From positions 1 through 64,000 of the forward strand of contig NZ_UYZZ01000009.1 of NCBI RefSeq assembly GCF_900626095.1: a DNA stretch of 64,000 nt, given 5' to 3'. The notes beneath the pieces are model-generated. The model was not told where the DNA came from and did no database searches. It was given only the letters and a program-made list of their open reading frames with translations. The stretch is from Clostridium rectalis (GTDB taxonomy: Bacteria > Bacillota > Clostridia > Clostridiales > Clostridiaceae). Position numbers and translations under genes: made by a program. Shown piece after piece: positions 1-8,097 of this stretch; within the stretch, counting starts at the first letter, position 1; every line of letters begins with the position of its first letter.

Positions 1-111
1 ACTGTAAAAGAAAGGTATACAGCATGTGTATCTGATACTAATAGATATAACATGTTGGGTGATGGTTGGACAATTAATGTGATAGCGCACATTTTAAAAG
101 GATTATGTTAG
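1..111 (+). CDS. DNA (cytosine-5) methyltransferase, C-terminal end (partial)
   Basis: Only the last 36 codons lie in the window, so the gene starts upstream of position 1. The C-terminal segment contains NMLGDGWTINVIAHILKGL, which matches the conserved end of C5 cytosine methyltransferases (pattern R..LGNGWTV.VI.HIL, motif X), the part that folds back onto the SAM-binding site. The enzyme would methylate cytosine in DNA, probably to shield phage DNA from host restriction. It is the first of three DNA methyltransferases here, with the D12 enzyme at 10714 and the Eco57I-like enzyme at 17900. The call rests on this short motif alone. Confidence 0.75.
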   Translation, partial: TVKERYTACVSDTNRYNMLGDGWTINVIAHILKGLC

Positions 112-157
112 TGTTACAATTCAAAAAAAGTCTACATTTAAGAAAGAGGGTAATAGA

Positions 158-307
158 TTGGATAAAGAAGTAGAATATGATTTAAATATGTATAGGAAAT
201 GGAAGAATAACGTTGAGTATGCTTGTAAAGAAGCGAATATAACATTTGAACAAGCAGTAAAATTTATGGATGCACTGAGAGTAAACGAAATTAACGATAA
301 GTCATAA
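158..307 (+). CDS. Small acidic/helical phage protein, TTG start
   Basis: This is a 49-aa ORF starting at TTG, with AAGAAAGAGGG ending 7 nt upstream. No in-frame ATG has comparable spacing. The peptide is charged and predicted mostly helical, with YRKWKNNVEYACKEANITFEQ in the middle, and shows no membrane segment. It follows the cytosine methyltransferase by 46 nt and is probably co-transcribed with it. I do not recognise the family. The ribosome site and unbroken frame support it as a real gene. Confidence 0.5.
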   Translation: MDKEVEYDLNMYRKWKNNVEYACKEANITFEQAVKFMDALRVNEINDKS

Positions 308-391
308 TCACAAATATATTAATATAAAAGTTCAATTTTATAACATAAAACAATTTAAAGAGATAGTTTTAAAAAGGAAGGCGTTGAAATA

Positions 392-634
392 ATGAAAAAC
401 AAAATTTTTTCAGATGCATTGTTAGAAGTTGAAAAACAAGGTTTTAAAATTATAAAACAACCTAATGGAGAATATCATTGTATTTCACGTTGTAATTGTT
501 GTCAGCAACTATTTCTATATGAAGTAGACATTAAAGAAACTTGTGGGGAAGTAGAAATTGATAGGCTTCATTGGTACTGCGATGCTTGCGTAAATGAAAC
601 AATTCAAAGTTATGAAGGTGATTTAAATGTGTAA
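392..634 (+). CDS. Small zinc-binding-type protein
   Basis: An 80-aa protein with SD AAGGAAGG before the ATG. It carries a Cys cluster, CISRCNCC near residues 30-37, and a second pair CDAC near 63-66. The spacing suggests a single structural zinc site. It is preceded by the recurrent motif ATAAAACAATTTAA at 345-358. Its 3' end overlaps the next ORF by 8 nt, which implies translational coupling. Function is unknown. Small zinc proteins of this sort are common in early phage operons. Confidence 0.65.
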   Translation: MKNKIFSDALLEVEKQGFKIIKQPNGEYHCISRCNCCQQLFLYEVDIKETCGEVEIDRLHWYCDACVNETIQSYEGDLNV

Positions 635-776
635 ACATGAAAACAGAAAACCAATTATTGAATATAATAAAAAAGGCGACAAAGTTGTATATTCAACAGT
701 TTGTCAGGATTGTTTTCAAGAATTTGTTATAAGTCCAATGTTATATAGTGAATACATAAGAATAATAAGGAGATAA
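627..776 (+). CDS. Small Cys/His protein overlapping the previous gene
   Basis: A 49-aa ORF starting with ATG at 627 inside the end of the upstream gene, with GAAGGTG about 5 nt before the start. It begins MCKHENRKP and has a CQDC pair near residue 26, so a CxxH plus CxxC zinc site is possible. The overlap is typical of tightly packed phage genes. Function is unknown. Confidence 0.5.
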   Translation: MCKHENRKPIIEYNKKGDKVVYSTVCQDCFQEFVISPMLYSEYIRIIRR

Positions 777-804
777 AGATTTTCTAAAACAATTACAACA
801 TGAA

Positions 805-999
805 ATGTTAACTCAAGATACTGTTGGTCAAGCTAATCCTAGATTTTGGGTTATTAAGCAAGATGTAAAAATATATGGAATTGAAGATAGTTTCGATATT
901 ACAGGGCAAACAATTATTTATGATAATGAAGAAATAGGAGACTCTTTAGTAGAAGTTTATGATTTTTTGATAGATTGTATTTATGATAACTGTTTATAA
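805..999 (+). CDS. Conserved phage-type hypothetical protein, start unclear
   Basis: A 64-aa reading frame beginning at an ATG with no ribosome site. The open frame extends upstream to 769 and reads DFLKQLQHEMLTQDTVGQANP, which looks like a continuous protein start. A good SD (AAGGAG, 767-772) sits before that extension, but no ATG, GTG or TTG lies in the correct place. Either a non-standard start is used or the start was lost by mutation. The protein has mixed strand and helix with an acidic C-terminal half. I recall similar short proteins from clostridial phages but know of no function. Confidence 0.45.
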   Translation: MLTQDTVGQANPRFWVIKQDVKIYGIEDSFDITGQTIIYDNEEIGDSLVEVYDFLIDCIYDNCL

Positions 1000-1050
1000 T
1001 ATACAATTAAATTTTTAAATGGATCAATATTCATTGATGGATTTAAACCA

Positions 1051-1320
1051 ATGAATACAATAGGAGATGTTTTTCATTTTATGAATGATGAATTGCATTT
1101 AGAAAATATAAGTTTAGTTAATTATAGAATTGAGAGACAAGTTGCTTCAGATACAATGTTTTTAACTTTAAGAGAATGCAAAGAACATATTAAGTCAAAT
1201 AATTATCATTATAAAAACCCTCGTCCATATGCTATGACTGCATGGAGAAGCCCACAGGTAGCAAGACTTTATGAAATACTTATGTATACAGATTGGGAAA
1301 AATGTTTAATTACAATATAA
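1051..1320 (+). CDS. Conserved phage-type hypothetical protein (89 aa)
   Basis: The C-terminal half has the pattern LTLRECKEHI, then HYKNPRPYAMTAWRSPQ and LYEIL. This resembles a short phage protein of unknown role ending in YAMTAWR-like motifs. The listed ATG overlaps the stop of an 11-codon ORF starting at 1019 (ATGA overlap). No strong SD precedes it, so translation may be coupled, or the true N-terminus may have been altered. There is no membrane segment. Confidence 0.5.
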   Translation: MNTIGDVFHFMNDELHLENISLVNYRIERQVASDTMFLTLRECKEHIKSNNYHYKNPRPYAMTAWRSPQVARLYEILMYTDWEKCLITI

Positions 1321-1338
1321 ACAGAAGGGGGAAATAAT

Positions 1339-1518
1339 ATGTAAGTTAAATATGAAGCTACAATTAAACTTACTGCAATAGGTGAAATTTATAGTAGAGA
1401 TAATCTAATAGATAATCCTAAAGAAAAATTTGATAAAAATATTAAACAAGTTTTAGAAGATGAAATTGGTGGAAAGGTAGATGTTAATATAGATTCAACA
1501 TTTAATATAGAAGAATAG
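1339..1518 (+). pseudogene. Small ORF broken by a TAA at codon 2
   Basis: A strong SD (AGAAGGGGG) is followed at correct spacing by ATG and then immediately by TAA. The same frame stays open for 57 further codons, reading VKYEATIKLTAIGEIYSR onward and ending IDSTFNIEE. That long clean frame starting right after the stop indicates an originally functional gene of about 59 codons inactivated by a nonsense change. No alternative ATG, GTG or TTG near the SD reads this frame. It lies between two intact small genes. Function is unknown. Confidence 0.6.
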
Positions 1519-1530
1519 AGAGGGAGAGAT

Positions 1531-1737
1531 ATGAAAACAAAGATAGGATGTTTAATATTTATGATTGTATTAATTATAAATATTACTATAGGAGCATGGT
1601 CAATAATCGAAATATTATCTTGGTTTGGAAAATCAATTCCTTTATGGAGTAGTATTTTATTAGGTTTGTTTACAGGAGAATTTTTGATCCCTATAGCTAT
1701 AATAGGGAAAATATTAAGAATATGTGGGGTATTTTAA
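1531..1737 (+). CDS. Small membrane protein, two TM segments
   Basis: A 68-aa protein with SD AGAGGGAGAG before ATG. Residues about 5-25 (IGCLIFMIVLIINITIGAWS) and 38-62 form two hydrophobic helices, with a short basic N-terminus and a short C-terminus. It would sit in the host inner membrane. Function is unknown. Candidates include superinfection exclusion or membrane perturbation, but nothing in the sequence decides this. Confidence 0.55.
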   Translation: MKTKIGCLIFMIVLIINITIGAWSIIEILSWFGKSIPLWSSILLGLFTGEFLIPIAIIGKILRICGVF

Positions 1738-1740
1738 TAA

Positions 1741-1920
1741 ATGAACATTAACGACAAAGAAGAATTGCAAAAGTTATTGAATTTTACTTTTTATATAAGT
1801 GGAGAATGTCCTAATGAAATTCTAGGTTGCGATATAAGTTGTAAAACGATAGAAAATTGTGTGATGTGCTGGAGAAAAGCATTAAGTGAAAGAATTAATG
1901 TATTAAAAGAAGGTGAATAA
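1741..1920 (+). CDS. Small Cys-containing protein
   Basis: A 59-aa ORF beginning 3 nt after the preceding stop. Cysteines occur as CPNEILGCDISC and CVMC, spacing that could hold a metal or iron-sulfur site. The ATG has no separate SD and probably relies on coupling with the upstream gene. Its end overlaps the SD region and listed start of the next gene. Function is unknown. Confidence 0.5.
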   Translation: MNINDKEELQKLLNFTFYISGECPNEILGCDISCKTIENCVMCWRKALSERINVLKEGE

Positions 1921-2170
1921 TATAGAAAATATTAAAACAATATGTACAAACTGTAATAAAAAAGCAGACATTATATCTTGTAGAAGAATTGAAAAAAATG
2001 AAGTTTTAATTACCTATATTTGTCCATATTGCGGTAATGGAGATGAAGGAATCCATTATTTATATGAAAATTTATTAAATGAAAGAGAAAAACAACTTTT
2101 GCACGAAGGAATTGCTTTACTAATAGAAGAGATAGAATTAGAGTTTGTCATGCTATCTGCCAAGCTTTAG
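1913..2170 (+). CDS. Zinc-ribbon protein with unusual start
   Basis: Two CxxC pairs, CTNC and CPYC about 25 residues apart, define a zinc-ribbon-like fold of about 40 residues followed by an acidic helix. The only standard start, GTG at 1913, overlaps its own SD (AGAAGG, 1908-1913). The codon at ideal spacing, 8 nt after the SD, is ATA at 1922. ATA initiation or a G-to-A change of an original ATG is therefore possible. The C-terminal end may also be shifted relative to the alternate frame at 2146-2277. Function is unknown. Confidence 0.5.
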   Translation: MNNIENIKTICTNCNKKADIISCRRIEKNEVLITYICPYCGNGDEGIHYLYENLLNEREKQLLHEGIALLIEEIELEFVMLSAKL

Positions 2171-2277
2171 CTTGTGATGAGGTTCAGTATCAAGTTGATA
2201 AAGGGACAGAAAGTTTGAAAGAATGTAGAGGAGATAAGCTTAAAGAAATTATTCAATTAAGGAACAAAATATTATAA
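2146..2277 (+). pseudogene. Start-less ORF fragment, likely decayed phage gene
   Basis: A different frame from the preceding zinc-ribbon gene reads CHAICQALACDEVQYQV and ends DKLKEIIQLRNKIL before TAA. It contains three cysteines and looks like a real protein end, but no start codon or SD precedes it. Either the upstream gene was frameshifted near 2135-2145, so that this is its true C-terminus, or this is the remnant of a separate gene. No function can be given. Confidence 0.35.
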
Positions 2278-2319
2278 AATTTTAGTTTTAATAAAATTTA
2301 ATTTTGGAGGGATTTATTA

Positions 2320-2847
2320 ATGAAAAATCAATTACAAGAAGTTAAGAATCATTTTGCAAAGGAATTATTTGAAATGATGAAAATTGAAGCAAAGTGCAAT
2401 AATAATATTTTATTTGATTATTATAATCTAATTATAGCAAATATAGACAAGCATAATAATATGTTTAAAAATATATTAGAAAGTGGATTTGAGAAATTGG
2501 ATTATAATATAGATAGTTGGGGCTATGATGATGGAGAAATTAGTATTTATTTAAATAACAATACATACTTTAATATAAAATTAATAAGTGAATATGACAA
2601 TGTTTTTGATATTTATAGAAAAAGCTATAGTATTACAAAAACATCTAATATTATAGAAATTTCAGAAGAAGATACCAATGCAAATATATTACATCAAATT
2701 AAAATAGAAACAGAAAATAAACTACAACAATTCAGATTACAACAAAAACAAGATAAGCTAAATAAGCTAAACCAAATGTTAGAAGATAGAAAACAATTAA
2801 ATTTAGATATAGAAGAATTACAGAAAGAATTAGCATTTGTATCTTAA
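2320..2847 (+). CDS. Hypothetical protein with C-terminal coiled coil
   Basis: A 175-aa protein with SD TTGGAGGG before ATG. The first 110 residues are mixed alpha/beta. Residues about 125-172 are a Gln/Lys/Glu-rich heptad region (ENKLQQFRLQQKQDKLNKL and onward) that should form a coiled coil. There is no membrane or metal motif. It precedes a membrane protein gene and the ligase gene, all + strand. Function is unknown. An oligomeric nucleic-acid-associated role is only a guess. Confidence 0.65.
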   Translation: MKNQLQEVKNHFAKELFEMMKIEAKCNNNILFDYYNLIIANIDKHNNMFKNILESGFEKLDYNIDSWGYDDGEISIYLNNNTYFNIKLISEYDNVFDIYRKSYSITKTSNIIEISEEDTNANILHQIKIETENKLQQFRLQQKQDKLNKLNQMLEDRKQLNLDIEELQKELAFVS

Positions 2848-2880
2848 TTATAAACAATTCAATAAACAAAGGAGAAAAAT

Positions 2881-3375
2881 ATGTTAGAATTACTATTGCT
2901 ATTTATTTTAAAGATACTAGATAGTGGTATTTCAGTTGCGAAAACATTATTATTAATAAGAAATAAAGACTTTGCCTCAAGTATGTGTATGGCAATATCT
3001 CAGTTTCTATATTTGACTATACTTGTTAAAATAGCTAAAAATGATACAACATTAGGAATATTAGTGGTCTGTCTGGGAGCTTTTGTTGGTTCATATATAC
3101 CCAAATTTATTATAAGAAAAACAGATAAAGATAAAACATGGGTTTATGAAATATTACCTCAATCAACTCAACAAAGCCAAGAAATAGCAGATATACTAAG
3201 AAATAATGAATTAGAAGTTTTTACAATAAAAGGATATAATTTTGATATGGACAAGATATTGACTATCAAAGCATTTTCAAATAATAAAGAAGAAAGCAAT
3301 TTAATAGAAAATCTAATACCAAGAGGCGTATCTTTTCATGTAATAGAAATTAAAAAACAATTAAACTTATATTAA
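2881..3375 (+). CDS. UPF0316/DUF5698-like membrane protein
   Basis: A 164-aa protein with SD AAAGGAG. Three hydrophobic segments occupy roughly residues 2-18, 33-50 and 57-76, followed by a soluble C-terminal domain (about 88-164) of beta-alpha-beta character. This resembles the UPF0316 family: three TM helices plus a cytosolic ACT/DUF2179-like domain. Family function is not established. Why a phage carries it is unclear. It sits between an unknown gene and DNA ligase. The motif ATAAACAATTCAATAA (2850-2865) precedes it. Confidence 0.55.
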   Translation: MLELLLLFILKILDSGISVAKTLLLIRNKDFASSMCMAISQFLYLTILVKIAKNDTTLGILVVCLGAFVGSYIPKFIIRKTDKDKTWVYEILPQSTQQSQEIADILRNNELEVFTIKGYNFDMDKILTIKAFSNNKEESNLIENLIPRGVSFHVIEIKKQLNLY

Positions 3376-3413
3376 TATAAAACAATTTAAAAAATATTAA
3401 AGGGGGCGATTAG

Positions 3414-4697
3414 ATGATTGATGTTTTAAAAATATTCAATGAAATTAAATCTATATCAAGTAGAGGTATAAAAGAAGAAATCTTGAAAAAAAATAAAAAT
3501 AATCAATTATTAGAAAATGTATTAAAATTTGTTTTTAACCCATATATAGTTACAGGGGTTAGCAAGAAGAAAATTAATAAAAAAGTCAACAATACATCAA
3601 ACCTATCTATTCCTATAATAAGCAATATCGTAAAAATGATGGATTATTTAAAAGAAAACAATACAGGAAAATATTTAGATATATTGGCAATTCAAAACTT
3701 TATTAAATTAGCTCCAAAAGAATTACAAGAATTATACACTCAAATAGCAACTAAATCCTTAAAAATAGGAATTACTGCAAAGACATTAAATAAAATATAT
3801 GGAAAAGGATTTATACCTGAATTTAATGTAATGTTGGCAAATAAATATTTTGACAGAATAGAAAAAGTAAAAGGAGAATTTATAATTACTACAAAATTAG
3901 ATGGAGGAAGAAGTGTAATTATAAAAGATAATGGCAAAATTAAAATATTCACTAGACAAGGACAATCTATTGAGGACTTAGTTGAAATTGAAGAAGAAGC
4001 AAAGTTATTGCCTGACAATATGGTATATGATGGCGAACTATTACTAAGAAATGATAAAGGATTAAAAAGTAAAGACTTATATAGGGCAACAATGAAAGAA
4101 ACTAGAAAAGACGGAATAAAGAAAAATTTAATATTCAATTGTTTTGATATACTGCCATTGGAGGATTTTAAAAATGGAATATGTAAAAAACCTTGTAAAG
4201 ATAGAAAATCTGAATTGCATGAAATAATGAAAAATCTAAAACTAAAACATATTATAGAAGTTCCTATATTATACATAGGCAAAGATCAAAATACAGTTTC
4301 AGAATTATTAGAGAAAGCAAGAAATAATGATGAAGAAGGCGTAATGGTCAATATATCAAATGCACCGTATGAATGTAAAAGAAGTAATAATTTGTTAAAA
4401 GTTAAAGTAATGCAAAGTGCAGATTTAAAAATAATAGGATTTGAAAAAGGAGATGGTAAATTTTCTAATACATTAGGTAAAATTATAGTGAATTATAAAG
4501 GATATAAAGTAGGTTGTGGAAGTGGTTTTACTGATGAAGATAGAGAATATATATGGAATAATCAAGATAAGTTATTAGGCAGAATAGCAGAAATACAATA
4601 TTTTGAAGAAACTAAAAATCAAAATGGTGGAATATCAATAAGATTCCCTGTTTTTAAATCTATAAGAGAAGAAGGAAAAGAAGTTAGTTATAAATAA
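3414..4697 (+). CDS. ATP-dependent DNA ligase
   Basis: A 427-aa ligase that seals nicks in phage DNA. Visible nucleotidyltransferase motifs are the adenylated lysine in TTKLDGGRS (about residue 161, motif I), VYDGELLL (motif III), EEGVMVN (motif IV) and LLKVKV (motif V), followed by an OB-fold region ending near the C-terminus with FPVFKSIREE. The first 150 residues are a helical N-terminal DNA-binding domain like that of ligase I or T4-like enzymes. Start ATG follows GGGGGCGATTAG. The motif TATAAAACAATTTAA precedes the gene. Clostridial hosts normally rely on NAD-dependent LigA, so an ATP-dependent enzyme fits phage origin. Confidence 0.93.
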   Translation: MIDVLKIFNEIKSISSRGIKEEILKKNKNNQLLENVLKFVFNPYIVTGVSKKKINKKVNNTSNLSIPIISNIVKMMDYLKENNTGKYLDILAIQNFIKLAPKELQELYTQIATKSLKIGITAKTLNKIYGKGFIPEFNVMLANKYFDRIEKVKGEFIITTKLDGGRSVIIKDNGKIKIFTRQGQSIEDLVEIEEEAKLLPDNMVYDGELLLRNDKGLKSKDLYRATMKETRKDGIKKNLIFNCFDILPLEDFKNGICKKPCKDRKSELHEIMKNLKLKHIIEVPILYIGKDQNTVSELLEKARNNDEEGVMVNISNAPYECKRSNNLLKVKVMQSADLKIIGFEKGDGKFSNTLGKIIVNYKGYKVGCGSGFTDEDREYIWNNQDKLLGRIAEIQYFEETKNQNGGISIRFPVFKSIREEGKEVSYK

Positions 4698-4766
4698 TTA
4701 AATATTTAAAGATAATATAGTAACAGCTCTATTGATGTTATAAATTTATAGAAAGGATTGTTTTAA

Positions 4767-5621
4767 ATGAGTCTTAATAAAGTAGCTAAGGAAATGACTA
4801 GAGAAGAATTTTTAAATAGCAAATATGTCAAAGAAGTAGATGAAGAAGGTGATATAACGTATAAATGCATTGAAGATTATATTTTCTCTATAGATGATTG
4901 TTGTTCTAACTGTAATGGTTGTTGGGAAAATGCTATTAAAGATATTAAATTTAAAGGGGAAGATAATATGAAATTTGATTGGGAAGGATTTAAAAATAAT
5001 GATTTTGTGGTATTATGCGATACAGAAGAAAAAGCAAAGGATTTTTTAAAACAATGCGATAAAAGAGCATTAAGTTGGTGTGGTGGTGAATCAGCAGAAA
5101 ATTATATATACTATAAAGGTTGCGATACTTGTTATAGTTATAATTTTAATAATCATGAACATCTTCAATATAGCAGCAAGAGTTTTTATTTAGATAACGG
5201 ATGTAAGGTCGTAGAATGGGGAACAGAAAATAAAATAGATTATGATAGAGAATATAATATTATGGAGATTATGGAGTTCCCCGAAGAAACAATATTTAAT
5301 ACTGAAGGTTATGATTTTAAAGTTACAAATGGTGAGTTGAGATTAAAAGATAACACAGGTGTTTGGATACTGGAACATCTAAGAAAAGGAATAATAACTT
5401 CTAAGTTTAAATTAGCTAAGAAAGATAAAAAAGTAAGTTTTAAAGAAGCTATACAATCTTATGGAAATCATATTTACTGTATTTGGGAAGATTGCAACGG
5501 ACTAAAAAAGAGAACTTATTATTTTATAAAAAATAAATATGTTCAAATAGAAGGTGATTTTATACACTCCATGTGTCCTGAACAAATACTAAATGGTGAA
5601 TGGTATATAAAACAGAATTAA
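4767..5621 (+). CDS. Unknown protein with Cys cluster
   Basis: A 284-aa protein with SD GAAAGGA. Near residues 47-56 it has the dense cluster CCSNCNGCW, and further Cys occur near 90-125 (CDKR, WCGG, CDTC). A metal-binding or Fe-S site is possible. The C-terminal half is beta-rich. It may consist of two joined modules, because an internal SD-ATG (AAAGGGGAAGATAATATG near 4955-4972) could start a second product. No family is recognised. Its neighbours are ligase and small zinc proteins. Confidence 0.6.
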   Translation: MSLNKVAKEMTREEFLNSKYVKEVDEEGDITYKCIEDYIFSIDDCCSNCNGCWENAIKDIKFKGEDNMKFDWEGFKNNDFVVLCDTEEKAKDFLKQCDKRALSWCGGESAENYIYYKGCDTCYSYNFNNHEHLQYSSKSFYLDNGCKVVEWGTENKIDYDREYNIMEIMEFPEETIFNTEGYDFKVTNGELRLKDNTGVWILEHLRKGIITSKFKLAKKDKKVSFKEAIQSYGNHIYCIWEDCNGLKKRTYYFIKNKYVQIEGDFIHSMCPEQILNGEWYIKQN

Positions 5622-5704
5622 TTACATAAATAAGGTGATAAAACCATTCTTTTATAAATAAAATAATTTAATAAAGACAACAGAAAAATATTGGAGGTAA
5701 TAAA

Positions 5705-6067
5705 ATGAAATGTAGTTTATGCAATGAAGAGATACAGAACTCAAAAATAATTTGTGACAAATGTGGTGAAGAACAGAGAATTATGAACAATGATTTAGTT
5801 GATTATTTAATAGAAAAATATAAAGAATACAATAATAGAATTATTCAATATAGCAAAGATGAATACTATGATACTTATGAAACTAGAGCAGCAAAGCAAA
5901 CTCAAATTAAAATTTATAAAGAGATTGTTACAATATTAAAGATGGCATTAAAAGGTTATACGAATATTGATATAGAAAACGTAGAAATTGAAGAATATCC
6001 TATTTCAAAACCTAGAATGTGCGATATGTATAAAGGTAAGATATGTGATGGGTGTGGAGACTGTTAA
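5705..6067 (+). CDS. Zinc-ribbon protein
   Basis: A 120-aa protein with SD TTGGAGG. The N-terminus has CSLC and CDKC pairs spaced 15 residues apart (residues 3-21), a typical zinc ribbon. The middle is a long charged helix. The C-terminus is again Cys-rich, with CDMYKGKICDGCGDC. It may be a small adaptor or nucleic-acid-binding protein. The recurrent motif AAATAAAATAATTTAATAA (5656-5674) lies 31 nt before the start. Confidence 0.6.
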   Translation: MKCSLCNEEIQNSKIICDKCGEEQRIMNNDLVDYLIEKYKEYNNRIIQYSKDEYYDTYETRAAKQTQIKIYKEIVTILKMALKGYTNIDIENVEIEEYPISKPRMCDMYKGKICDGCGDC

Positions 6068-6149
6068 AGAATATAATAAATTAATCAATATTAATAAAAT
6101 AAATGATTTATTATAATCTGAAATCATTGTGAAAAAAGGGGAAAATTAA

Positions 6150-6311
6150 ATGATAATAGTAAATGGAAAGCTTTTAGAAGCAGATGAACCAAGATTTTAT
6201 TTAGATGATGATAATATATGTTATGGCTGTCAATATTATGGCGAAAATGGTTGTGAAACTAAAGATATTTGTATAGAAGGACAATTAAATGATTATAGAC
6301 TAGATGGCTAG
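6150..6311 (+). CDS. Small Cys-rich protein
   Basis: A 53-aa ORF with SD AAAGGGGA 7 nt before ATG. It has four cysteines in CYGCQYYGENGC and CIEG spacing, suggesting a small zinc or Fe-S knuckle, and an acidic C-terminus. It lies directly before the next gene with a 13-nt gap. Function is unknown. Confidence 0.55.
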   Translation: MIIVNGKLLEADEPRFYLDDDNICYGCQYYGENGCETKDICIEGQLNDYRLDG

Positions 6312-6324
6312 TATAGGAGGAAAT

Positions 6325-6669
6325 ATGAGCATAAAAAATAAATTAAAAGAAAGACTTTTAGAAATTCCAATAAATCATAGTGCATTTAGAGAAAAACATA
6401 GATTAGTAAATGATTTAGAAATTGACTTCAAAAAAGTTGAATTTTATCTAACTGAATTAGTTGAATTAGGTATTTTAATAAAGAAAACTCAATATATATG
6501 TCCTAATTGTGGTGATACAACGACTATGGATAATAAATTGTTAAATGAAGTAGTTGAAGATGGGTATTTTGAGTGTGATAACTGCATGGATTTTATAAAC
6601 CCTAATAAAAATATTACAGGATATGTTTATTATGATATAAAAGACAAAGCATTATTAGAAACTTGGTAA
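6325..6669 (+). CDS. Winged-helix-like protein with zinc knuckle
   Basis: The start is ATG 6325, because AGGAGG lies 3-5 nt before it; the upstream ATG at 6304 has no SD and overlaps the previous gene. The 114-aa product has a helical N-terminal half with a winged-helix feel (residues 1-55) and then CPNC and CDNC pairs about 25 residues apart. It may bind DNA or RNA. Function is unknown. Confidence 0.6.
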   Translation: MSIKNKLKERLLEIPINHSAFREKHRLVNDLEIDFKKVEFYLTELVELGILIKKTQYICPNCGDTTTMDNKLLNEVVEDGYFECDNCMDFINPNKNITGYVYYDIKDKALLETW

Positions 6670-6705
6670 TTCGCAATTCAAATATATTATAAAGGAGTAA
6701 TAACT

Positions 6706-6894
6706 ATGAAAGTAACAAAAGTATATGAAGTTGGAGATGTTTTCGATAATTTCGGAGACAAAGAAATTTTAGTATGGATAGAAGATGATAAATATACTAT
6801 TAGAATATGTTATCCAGACGGAATAGAGCATTATACTGTTAATAAAAAATATCTTGATAAATTAAAATACGTTGAAACTATTGAATTAAAATAA
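6706..6894 (+). CDS. Small beta-rich hypothetical protein
   Basis: A 62-aa protein with SD AAAGGAG 8 nt before ATG. Alternating hydrophobic residues (KVTKVYEVGDVF, EILVWIEDDKYTIRICY) predict a small beta-barrel or sheet. There is no Cys cluster or membrane segment. It is followed after 13 nt by another 59-codon gene. Function is unknown. Confidence 0.55.
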   Translation: MKVTKVYEVGDVFDNFGDKEILVWIEDDKYTIRICYPDGIEHYTVNKKYLDKLKYVETIELK

Positions 6895-6907
6895 GGAAGT
6901 GGTTATT

Positions 6908-7087
6908 ATGAAAGAAAATAGAATTTATTTAGATGGTAGATTAATTAATATTTGTTATAACGAATTTGCTTTAATGAATAACTTTACTAGCTATGTCAAC
7001 AAATATGGAAAAGATAGAATTACATTAAAAAGATTAGATGAAACTGTAATGGATAAAGAAAAGAAAGAATGGTTAGATAGTTTATAA
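6908..7087 (+). CDS. Small basic hypothetical protein
   Basis: The start is ATG 6908, since AAGGAAGTGG lies at proper spacing; GTG 6899 falls inside the SD. The product is a 59-aa alpha/beta peptide beginning MKENRIYLDGRLINI. No family is recognised. It is part of the run of tiny early genes. Confidence 0.5.
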   Translation: MKENRIYLDGRLINICYNEFALMNNFTSYVNKYGKDRITLKRLDETVMDKEKKEWLDSL

Positions 7088-7132
7088 AATTTAGATTTTA
7101 ACTTAAAATAATTTATTAAATGGAGGGACTAT

Positions 7133-7678
7133 ATGAAATATATAAGTGTAGAAAAATTTTTAAAACAATCCAAAGAAATCCAAAAGGCATTTATAGATTG
7201 GTGGCAACCTGAATTTGGAGATTTGTTTTTAGAAAATTATTTTGATATGGATAGTATCATAAATGTAGTAGGTTGTGTACCTATTAATAAAAAACATTTT
7301 GAAGATTATGATGGAAATATACATTATAAAACAGATTTAGTAATATCACTATTAACAGAAGGACAATTAAGACAATTTATAGAAGACAAAACAAAATGTA
7401 AAATAGAGTTAGATATTAGTAGTGATATAGGCTATAAGGGGTATAATTTATACTTACGAAAGAATTGGGGAAACGACGATTATGAATATCCTTACAAACC
7501 ATTTGAAAATCTTAGTAACAATTTACTTGAAGCATATTGGCAAGTAGCTTGTCAAATAGCAGAAAAAGAAACTAATAATCAAAAACAAAGTATAATATCA
7601 ACAAATAAACAAGGTTTACCTATTATTAAAGGTGGAGGTAAGACTATGAGGGAGATGTATAATGAAGGATACAAATAA
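7133..7678 (+). CDS. Hypothetical phage protein (181 aa)
   Basis: Start ATG follows TGGAGGGA. The sequence begins with VEKFLKQSKEIQKAFIDWWQPE, and later has YWQVACQIAE near residue 140. This resembles small phage proteins of replication regions whose function I cannot name. The last 20 residues are Gly/Lys-rich. It overlaps the next gene by 17 nt, so translation is probably coupled. The recurrent motif TTAAAATAATTTATTAA (7103-7119) precedes it. Confidence 0.6.
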   Translation: MKYISVEKFLKQSKEIQKAFIDWWQPEFGDLFLENYFDMDSIINVVGCVPINKKHFEDYDGNIHYKTDLVISLLTEGQLRQFIEDKTKCKIELDISSDIGYKGYNLYLRKNWGNDDYEYPYKPFENLSNNLLEAYWQVACQIAEKETNNQKQSIISTNKQGLPIIKGGGKTMREMYNEGYK

Positions 7679-7880
7679 TAATTTAAAAGATAAGGTTAAA
7701 ATGGATTTAACAAATTTCTTAGCTTTTATAGGTATTTTTAGTTTAATAGAAATTATAGCAGTATTATCAGAGTTATTTATACATAAAAATATTCAATTTA
7801 ATCCTATAAACAATGTTTTAATTTCTTTTTTATCAATATCTTTATATTACAATTATAAAAATTGGATTAAAGAAAGGTAG
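7662..7880 (+). CDS. Small membrane protein
   Basis: A 72-aa product with two hydrophobic helices (about 15-36 and 48-66) separated by a short polar loop, and a basic C-terminus. The ATG lies within the previous gene after GGGAGATGTATA. Function is unknown. Confidence 0.5.
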   Translation: MKDTNNNLKDKVKMDLTNFLAFIGIFSLIEIIAVLSELFIHKNIQFNPINNVLISFLSISLYYNYKNWIKER

Positions 7881-7887
7881 TGATTTT

Positions 7888-8052
7888 ATGGTTGATAAGA
7901 GGTTAAATATGGATCTACTAGACGAATTTGATGTAAGTATAGACAGAATCGTCACTTTATTAAATGGTCTTAAGGATAACAAACTATTAAATGAATTAGA
8001 GAAATTATCTAAAGAATTATCTAAAAACAGTTCGTGGAAGAAAATATCATAA
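7888..8052 (+). CDS. Small helical protein
   Basis: A 54-aa ORF with SD GAAAGGTAG before ATG. The peptide is amphipathic and helical (FDVSIDRIVTLLNGL, LLNELEKLSKELSK), which suggests self-association. Function is unknown. Confidence 0.5.
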   Translation: MVDKRLNMDLLDEFDVSIDRIVTLLNGLKDNKLLNELEKLSKELSKNSSWKKIS

Positions 8053-8097
8053 AAAGTTAATTTTATATACAATAATTTGCTAAAGGAGAAAATAAAA

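Noticed and set aside
3740..4282. 180-aa ORF on the - strand inside the DNA ligase gene
   Set aside because: Low-complexity Ser/Leu/Ile/Phe product opposite a clearly coding ligase; no SD; a shadow of AT-rich coding DNA.
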